A DNA stretch of 10,548 bases from Brachionus rotundiformis. Taxonomy: Eukaryota > Rotifera > Eurotatoria > Ploima > Brachionidae. Positions 9,001 to 10,548 of the stretch are shown piece after piece. A program made the translations under genes and the position numbers. The stretch's first letter is position 1; each line of letters begins with the position of its first letter. The notes beneath the pieces were generated by a model. That model saw nothing but the letters and a program-made list of their open reading frames with translations. It had not been told where the DNA came from and did no database searches. Where the stretch lies: assembly GCA_016802295.1 (NCBI GenBank), contig JAESIW010000129.1:464247-474794 (forward strand), written 5' to 3'.

Positions 9001-10457
9001 TAAGAATGTAATTTATTTTTTTTATAAAGAAACCTGGGCAATTTGAATTATGTAAGATTATGGCATGATAATTCGGGCAAGGGAAGTAAAGCTTCATGGT
9101 TTTTGAAATATATCCAAATTCGAGATTTACAAACAGACAAAAAGTATTATTTTATATGTCAAAATTGGTTTGCAGTTGAAAAAAATGATGGTGAAATTGA
9201 TCGATTACTACCAGTGGTCTATGACCTAAAGAATACTAATATTAAAACTTTGATTGATTTACAAACCAAACAGGACATGGCTGATGACCATCTCTGGTTT
9301 TCAATATTTATTAGACCAGCTCAGAGCTCCTTTTCTCGTATTGAGAGGATAACATGCTGTTTTGTTCTTCTGTTCCTTACAATGCTGATAAATATACTTT
9401 ACTATGAAAAAGAAAATACAAATTATTTTAATAGTATTCAAATTGGACATTTTTTGCTCTCAACTCACCAAGTAGCCACAGGTCTGATATCAAGTTTGCT
9501 GATTTTTGTACCCAATTTGATATTAGTGGAAATTTTTCGAAGAAGTAAGAGAAGAAAACAAAAATACAGTGAAGTCATAAAACAATTAAAAAGATCTTTA
9601 ATATCAACTAAAATCGTAATTGGAAAATTGTAAAAAAATTAATTTAAAATATTAAAAAAAAAATAATTTACTATTTATTTTAACAAATCAAATTTATAGG
9701 AATGAAAACGACAAATTATTAATTGAAAATGGAGGTAAAAAATCTAAAATTTCTCTCAGATTTCCTTGGTGGTTTAAAATAATTGGATTTTTGACTTCGT
9801 TTGTGATAATAACTTTGTCCATTTTCTTCATTATTGTCAAAGGAATTGAATTTGGCAATGAAAAGGTTGACAAATGGCTTTCATCTTTAATAATTTCCAT
9901 GTTTGCATCAATTTTCTTAACACAACCAATTAAGGTTATACTTCTAGGGGTTTTCTTTGTATTAGTGTTTAAAAAACCAAAAAGTTATGATGATGATGAA
10001 GATAAGATAAAATTGAAAAATGAACTAACTAATGAAGGAGAATTTTTAGAAGAAAAAAATGTTCCTTTAATGAATAGTGGTAAAGATTTGGATCAAGCTG
10101 AATTGTATGAGGCCAGAAAAAATCGGCTTAGACAATTAAGGTTTAAAATTGTAATCAGAGAGATAGTGAGTCACTTGCTTTTTTTGAGTTTAATTTACAT
10201 GTGTGCATTTGCTTATAAAGACAATTTTTCATTTCGTTATCAGAAGGCAGTGAGAAACTTGTTTTTGGGTGCCAAATTCGATTCAATGAAAAATAGCCAA
10301 GAGTTTTGGGATTGGGCAAGAGAAAAGCTCACGGTTGGACTAAGAGCCCAACCTTGGTATAATGGAGATCAGCCTTATGGTCTTGCAGGCTTTGTAAACG
10401 ACTTTAATTCAAGGCTAATAGGCTATGCAATTATGAGACAGTTACGGGTCAAAGAGA
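1..10457 (+). CDS. Polycystin-1-like protein (PKD1/PKDREJ family), partial, multi-exon
   Basis: This is one gene, incomplete at both ends. Proposed exons: 1-22, 351-539, 591-808, 859-1018, 1143-1285, 1334-2559, 2613-2827, 4271-4543, 4600-5063, 5121-5297, 5349-5589, 6016-6473, 6526-7631, 9030-9629 and 9700-10457. Every junction is GT-AG, the phases agree, and the joined frame has no stop over about 2083 codons. Visible order by residue in this partial protein: PKD-type domains (to about 150), a short REJ-like stretch (150-244), a PKD-like domain (245-385), REJ (386-877), a GAIN-like region with GPS (HLT at 1498-1500), TM1 (1528-1550), PLAT (about 1570-1695), TM2-TM6, and TOP domain start. Family members are 11-helix membrane proteins whose GPS is self-cleaved, leaving a large extracellular part bound to the membrane part; some pair with TRPP channels, and PKDREJ and sea urchin REJ proteins act in sperm. 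Which paralogue this is, and its ligand, cannot be told. The exon joins are my inference; the family call is secure. Confidence 0.9.
23..350 (+). other. Intron 1 (328 bases)
   Basis: The segment begins GTATAA and ends in a T-rich tract with AG at 349-350. It is AT-rich with many T runs. A 95-codon open stretch (53-340) lies inside it, but its translation is dominated by F, Y, I and K with no recognisable domain, and it ends in a stop just before the acceptor. I see no repeat, RNA gene or regulatory site that can be supported. Confidence 0.5.
351..539 (+). CDS. Exon 2: second half of a PKD-type Ig-like domain
   Basis: The acceptor is TTTTTTAG at 349-350 and the donor is GT at 540-541 (phase 1 at both ends). 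The translation ends a beta-sandwich domain in typical PKD style: NTAVSVTTKDSFTSKTVNIE, then VTVQNPITDFKIYTNP, where the N-P-I pattern is the usual linker into the next polycystin PKD domain. The first half of this domain, with any WDFGDG motif, would be upstream. In polycystins these extracellular Ig-like repeats form a long stalk and may take part in adhesion or force response; that role is family knowledge, not seen here. Confidence 0.75.
591..808 (+). CDS. Exon 3: PKD domain
   Basis: The exon follows a 51-base intron (540-590) and ends CAG before GTATTT at 809. It encodes a nearly complete PKD domain. The canonical WDFGDG turn appears as VNFNDGT (around base 659-679), and the last strands read FNHFFQSSGIYKVNVTIFN, matching the family pattern H.F...G.Y.V.V...N. 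It enters in phase 1 and leaves in phase 0. An overlapping open stretch at 656-883 is the same frame read through into the intron; its tail after 808 is intron. Confidence 0.88.
859..1018 (+). CDS. Exon 4: linker and start of a short REJ-like segment
   Basis: The exon follows a 50-base intron (809-858) ending in a T-rich tract and CAG. It continues the PKD strand (IEILEDFLNFDC) and then reads RKEYDIRFKCHWSNK, ending in phase 1 at 1018 before GTATTT. The FDC motif followed by R.....I...C.W resembles the opening of the REJ module that appears again, longer, in exon 6 (FDC near 1751, then RSKRFSI). I therefore read it as the beginning of a shortened REJ-like or linker segment. A read-through to 1056 would include only intron sequence. 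Confidence 0.8.
1143..1285 (+). CDS. Exon 5: continuation of the REJ-like segment
   Basis: The acceptor is TCTTAG at 1141-1142 after a 124-base AT-rich intron; the donor is GTATTA at 1286. The joined codon AAC restores frame. The text reads SPIDNYSIQYGSLYSNISV and then VYKGNNYALLVVVL, a pattern like the polycystin/REJ strand set S..L.I....L..G.Y...L.V. No long start-to-stop frame covers this exon, because it is short and bounded by introns; it is supported by splice phase and by the continuity of this beta-strand pattern. Confidence 0.8.
1334..2559 (+). CDS. Exon 6: PKD-like domain and first half of the REJ module
   Basis: This large exon (408 codons plus two bases) enters in phase 0 after a 48-base intron and leaves in phase 2 at GTATAA (2560). 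Bases 1334-1750 look like a PKD domain that lacks WDFGDG but keeps two cysteines (SCALIT, QPTC) and the strand pattern GLVGIEVLIKNE. From FDCNRP at about 1751 the REJ module begins: RSKRFSI, KFDCRES, W at about 1898, LPYGLYKFTLKAKM near 2005, then the highly characteristic GGMTKIRRGIDQNIILDP (around 2140-2191) and YSYDID, followed by LKFRYYCS. In sea urchin REJ and polycystins this GG...G....LD.S.S.D.D...L.F.W.C block is the REJ hallmark. The module is extracellular. Confidence 0.93.
2613..2827 (+). CDS. Exon 7: central cysteine-rich part of REJ
   Basis: The acceptor is CTAG at 2611-2612, chosen over the nearer AG at 2592-2593 because that one leads to an in-frame stop. The first base completes an Arg codon, then CKFIKEC, LINPISNLMITGECENGCEY and YEYRIYKKW follow. 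The pattern C...C....N...L.L.C.C..C......Y.W is diagnostic of REJ modules. The exon ends phase 1 at AAAG before GTAACA (2828), where the first very long intron begins. Confidence 0.9.
3129..3137. repeat. Left target-site duplication of the MITE
   Basis: CATTACATG at 3129-3137 is repeated in direct orientation at 3494-3502. The first C of the right copy may belong to the element's CCCC end, so the duplication is 8 or 9 bases. Confidence 0.75.
3138..3494. mobile_element. Palindromic MITE inserted in the older element
   Basis: The two halves are imperfect reverse complements almost end to end: left arm about 3138-3300, right arm about 3335-3494, loop about 34 bases. Well matched blocks include GTGAAGTT, TTTCAATTCGATC, AAAAATTTGAATAACTTTTT, AAGCAAATTTGCTT and CTCTGCAA. 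The ends are G-rich (left GGGGTTGTGAAGTT; right, read inward, GGGGACTGTGAAGTT). A direct repeat ATTACATG (or CATTACATG) flanks it. Long terminal repeats, G-rich ends and 8-9 bp duplication suggest a DNA-transposon-derived MITE, perhaps of Mutator or hAT type; the superfamily is not settled. It has no coding capacity. Confidence 0.8.
3494..3502. repeat. Right target-site duplication of the MITE
   Basis: This is the second copy of CATTACATG, directly after the element's CCC(C) terminus. After it, CAATGTAA continues the older element's arm sequence. Confidence 0.75.
4271..4543 (+). CDS. Exon 8: REJ module, NKPP-NG-C block
   Basis: The acceptor is TAAAG at 4269-4270 and the first two bases complete a Gly codon. 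The exon reads YKIEFTVKTV, then NKPPINGSC at 4414-4440, CQISPSSGLSGSTLFSIIC and WYDSDGFIDKYEYY. The motif N.PP..G.C.V.P..G..L.T.F.I.C..W.D.......Y is one of the best conserved stretches of REJ modules in PKD1, PKDREJ and sea urchin REJ proteins. It ends in phase 1 before GTAATT (4544). The antisense open stretch at 4320-4529 is a shadow of this exon. Confidence 0.93.
4600..5063 (+). CDS. Exon 9: end of REJ and start of the GAIN-like region
   Basis: The acceptor is CCAAAG at 4598-4599; the earlier AG at 4582-4583 would give an in-frame stop in the required phase. The exon reads VTLGFNEAGSFDTVLPDGP and ISVFVKIVDNLGGFSIYSL, matching the last REJ strands (LP.G......V.V.D..G). From about 4785 the sequence becomes helical and polar (NRLINEIEQKNTESEINQLF), as in the region after REJ, which folds with the GPS as a GAIN-like domain. 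It ends phase 0 at EI before GTATTT (5064); an extension to 5117 is intron read-through. Confidence 0.9.
5121..5297 (+). CDS. Exon 10: helical GAIN-like region
   Basis: The exon is flanked by 57- and 51-base introns and is phase 0 at both ends (59 codons, starting VNITSEDYETRRNTRALIRE and ending VTRETS). It starts GTAAAT right after TAATAG, so the exon's own first bases look like a donor; the acceptor AG at 5119-5120 keeps the frame. The content is amphipathic helix (LIRETLVDFISNISLLDV, IKFKSALLAELTAD), as expected for the helical subdomain of a polycystin GAIN region. It falls outside long start-to-stop frames because it has no internal Met and is bounded by introns. Confidence 0.85.
5349..5589 (+). 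CDS. Exon 11: helical GAIN-like region
   Basis: The acceptor is TTTACAG at 5347-5348, and the donor GTAATA at 5590 leaves phase 1. The translation runs IKSTEQILNLLEIKKLLEES, then MVDIVNNLANTMANLLQGLS, alternating hydrophobic heptad-like helices, and then TLPTEYDTDLENFWSNP. This matches the helical bundle that precedes the beta-sandwich and GPS in polycystin GAIN regions (family knowledge). Reading on to 5663 only adds intron sequence. Confidence 0.87.
5590..6015 (+). other. Intron 11 (426 bases)
   Basis: The donor is GTAATA and the acceptor AATAG at 6014-6015. Nearer AGs at about 5943, 5998 and 6005 lead to in-frame stops in the required phase. The content is AT-rich. The only structure noted is a 9-base perfect inverted pair, ATTAAGTAC at 5931-5939 and GTACTTAAT at 6005-6013, immediately upstream of the acceptor. 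No coding or RNA gene is seen. Confidence 0.8.
6016..6473 (+). CDS. Exon 12: GAIN-like region
   Basis: The first two bases complete an Asn codon and the frame continues LMYYFNDRFTNNKNKN. The N-terminal part is rich in N and K (likely a flexible insertion, 6030-6110). Then follow QIKEAILTSKKIIDSLSIDL, IEISTSSIQMSVNRI, LPSFCDLLGLN and ELITIQ. The I.IST..I.MSV...... pattern with later strands resembles the beta-strand portion of the polycystin GAIN fold. It ends phase 0 at CAA before GTTGGA (6474), the only donor in the model that does not start GTA; the alternative of running to 6509 ends in a stop. Confidence 0.87.
6526..7631 (+). CDS. Exon 13: GAIN/GPS, first transmembrane helix, start of PLAT
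   Basis: The exon enters phase 0 after a 52-base intron and leaves phase 2 at CA before GTAAGA (7632), the only donor close to the animal consensus. Beta strands run to the GPS region: GC at about 7132-7137, paired W at 7162-7167, then HCVTNHLTEFAG with the cleavage tripeptide H-L-T at 7231-7239. In this family cleavage occurs between L and T. TM1 is STIYITVIIITCVYVLFLIW (about 7321-7389). The PLAT/LH2 domain starts near 7456 with YEVTVFTGTRINAETDSRVS, LIISGDCDDTKPRILEDP and CFRRGGVDSFVLST, all typical of polycystin PLAT. PLAT domains bind lipid or protein on the cytosolic side. Confidence 0.95.
7216..7239 (+). other. GPS autoproteolysis motif
   Basis: HCVTNHLT is encoded here. The HL/T cleavage site is present. 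In adhesion GPCR GPS motifs the pattern before HLT is C-x-C-N; here it is C-V-T-N, so the second cysteine of that pair is replaced by Thr. The upstream Cys (7135-7137) and the WW pair remain. Confidence 0.8.
8238..8454. repeat. Imperfect palindrome, possible small fold-back element
   Basis: ACTTTTATGTCT at 8238-8249 is the exact reverse complement of 8443-8454, with partial matching continuing inward (TATTAC against TGTTAT). A second, central inverted pair lies at 8294-8315 (TTAATAATAATAATTTAATC onward) and 8324-8348. TATAAAACC near 8260 also has an inverted partner near 8372-8380. The arms are unequal in length. No target-site duplication is evident, so calling it a mobile element would be inference. 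Confidence 0.5.
8264..8281. repeat. Perfect 8-base hairpin
   Basis: AACCCTTA at 8264-8271 and TAAGGGTT at 8274-8281 are perfect reverse complements with a two-base gap (AA). A third GGGTTTT follows at 8289-8295. This is in the left arm of the 8238-8454 palindrome. It is deep within an intron and no function is assigned. Confidence 0.6.
8531..8574. repeat. Nested stem-loop
   Basis: TTAACACTCAA at 8531-8541 pairs with TTGAGTTAA at 8566-8574 (two-base bulge), and inside it AAAACCC (8540-8546) pairs with GGGTTTT (8550-8556) across GTA. It is relatively GC-rich for this intron. No T-tract context or host system makes terminator the right word; it is an intronic palindrome. Confidence 0.5.
9030..9629 (+). 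CDS. Exon 14: end of PLAT, TM2 and TM3
   Basis: The first base completes the Gln codon. The PLAT core continues with VRLWHDNSGKGSKASWFL and IQIRDLQTDKKYYFICQNWF, then AVEKNDGEIDRLLPV; the WHDNSG, SWFL, DLQT and W.A...DGE..R landmarks are the most conserved in polycystin PLAT domains. TM2 is ITCCFVLLFLTMLINILYY (about 9349-9408), preceded by the usual R-I/ER boundary. TM3 is VATGLISSLLIFVPNLILVE (about 9472-9537), followed by a basic cytosolic run RRSKRRKQK. The exon ends phase 2 before GTAAAA (9630). The start-to-stop reading begins at a TTG at 9043, but the exon starts at 9030. Confidence 0.95.
9700..10457 (+). CDS. Exon 15: TM4-TM6 and start of the polycystin TOP domain
   Basis: The exon follows a 70-base intron with acceptor TTATAG at 9698-9699; its first base completes a Leu codon. 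NENDKLLIENGGKKSK leads to the conserved FPWWFKIIGFL and TM4 (about 9773-9844). The FG....WL.S motif precedes TM5 (about 9875-9969, with LTQPIKVILLGVFFVLVF). An acidic, charged cytosolic loop with DDDED follows (9987-10001). TM6 is IVSHLLFLSLIYMCAFAY (about 10163-10216), equivalent to S1 of the channel module. The extracellular TOP/polycystin domain begins with FWDWAREKLTVGL and ends in the hallmark RQLRVK before GTAATC (10458), phase 1. The rest of TOP, the pore helices and the C-terminus lie beyond the window. A start-to-stop reading from 9791 misses the first 30 codons. Confidence 0.94.
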
Positions 10458-10548
10458 GTAATCTAATTTTTGTTTTATCTTAAACTTTAAATCGATAAAA
10501 CGAAATTGTTTTAATTAATCAATAAAAAATAAACATAAAAAGGTTTTG
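10458..10548 (+). other. Start of intron 15; possible next exon at 10543
   Basis: After the donor at 10458-10459 the sequence is AT-rich with stops. An AG at 10541-10542 could be an acceptor for an exon starting at 10543; with the carried-over A it would give Ser-Phe in phase, and the 85-base length suits this gene. Only six bases follow, so this cannot be tested here. Confidence 0.4.

Larger units (their letters stand above)
7632..9029 (+). other. Intron 13 (1398 bases) splitting the PLAT domain
   Basis: Donor GTAAGA at 7632, acceptor ATAAAG at 9028-9029. The joined codon CAA links the PLAT halves, giving STTQNLGNLNYVRLW, which matches the family. The intron holds several palindromes: 8238-8454 (possible fold-back element), a perfect short hairpin at 8264-8281 and a nested stem at 8531-8574. 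The decamer ACTTTTATGT occurs at 8080-8089 and 8238-8247 and inverted at 8445-8454; AGCCCTTAGA occurs near 8214 and 8754. No protein-coding remnant is visible. The 78-codon minus-strand stretch at 8861-9097 overlaps the next exon and is not credible. Confidence 0.85.

Noticed and set aside
8861..9097. Minus-strand open stretch of 78 codons
   Set aside because: It overlaps the conserved PLAT exon and has no recognisable domain.
9694..9900. Minus-strand open stretch of 68 codons
   Set aside because: It is antisense to exon 15, which encodes conserved polycystin membrane helices.
1..10548. Pseudogene or frameshifted gene
   Set aside because: The many short open stretches in different frames looked broken at first, but all join through GT-AG introns with matching phases and no stop, so the gene appears intact.
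1..10548. Bacterial-style operons, CRISPR array, tRNA or rRNA genes
   Set aside because: No direct-repeat array, cloverleaf or rRNA-like sequence seen; the gene structure is clearly spliced and eukaryotic.

Overview
The window is eukaryotic (animal) genomic DNA carrying a single plus-strand gene, cut by both window edges. No bacterial, phage or CRISPR features are present. Fifteen exon pieces can be chained through GT-AG introns with every phase matching, giving one uninterrupted frame of about 2083 codons from base 1 to 10457. The joined protein is a polycystin-1-type receptor/channel (PKD1 / PKDREJ / PKD1L family). Its order is: PKD domains, a REJ (receptor for egg jelly) module, a GAIN-like region ending in a GPS autoproteolysis site, a first membrane helix, a PLAT/LH2 domain, five more membrane helices, and the start of the polycystin extracellular (TOP) domain. 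The signal peptide and N-terminal domains lie upstream of the window. The pore helices and C-terminus lie downstream.

The DNA is strongly AT-rich and most introns are very short (ten are 48-124 bases), with donors mostly of the form GTAT or GTAA. A REJ-PLAT polycystin plus tiny AT-rich introns fits a small-genome invertebrate. A monogonont rotifer such as Brachionus is my best guess, but this is inference; a flatworm or another AT-rich invertebrate is not excluded.

Layout: 1-1018, ends of PKD-type domains. 1143-2827, PKD-like segment and first part of REJ. 2828-4270, a 1.4 kb intron filled by nested inverted-repeat elements. 4271-5589, end of REJ and start of the GAIN-like region. 5590-6015, medium intron. 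6016-7631, rest of GAIN, GPS, TM1 and first part of PLAT. 7632-9029, a second 1.4 kb intron with further palindromes. 9030-9629, end of PLAT, TM2 and TM3. 9700-10457, TM4-TM6 and TOP domain start. 10458 to the end is a donor site and intron, possibly reaching a new exon in the last six bases.

The most notable non-coding structure is in intron 7 (2828-4270). A palindromic MITE of about 357 bp (3138-3494), flanked by an 8-9 bp direct repeat, sits inside one arm of an older, larger inverted repeat (3002-3821). The opposite arm of that older repeat serves as a built-in comparison for the insertion site. I found no previously undescribed protein system; the gene belongs to a known family, with some lineage-specific domain details.
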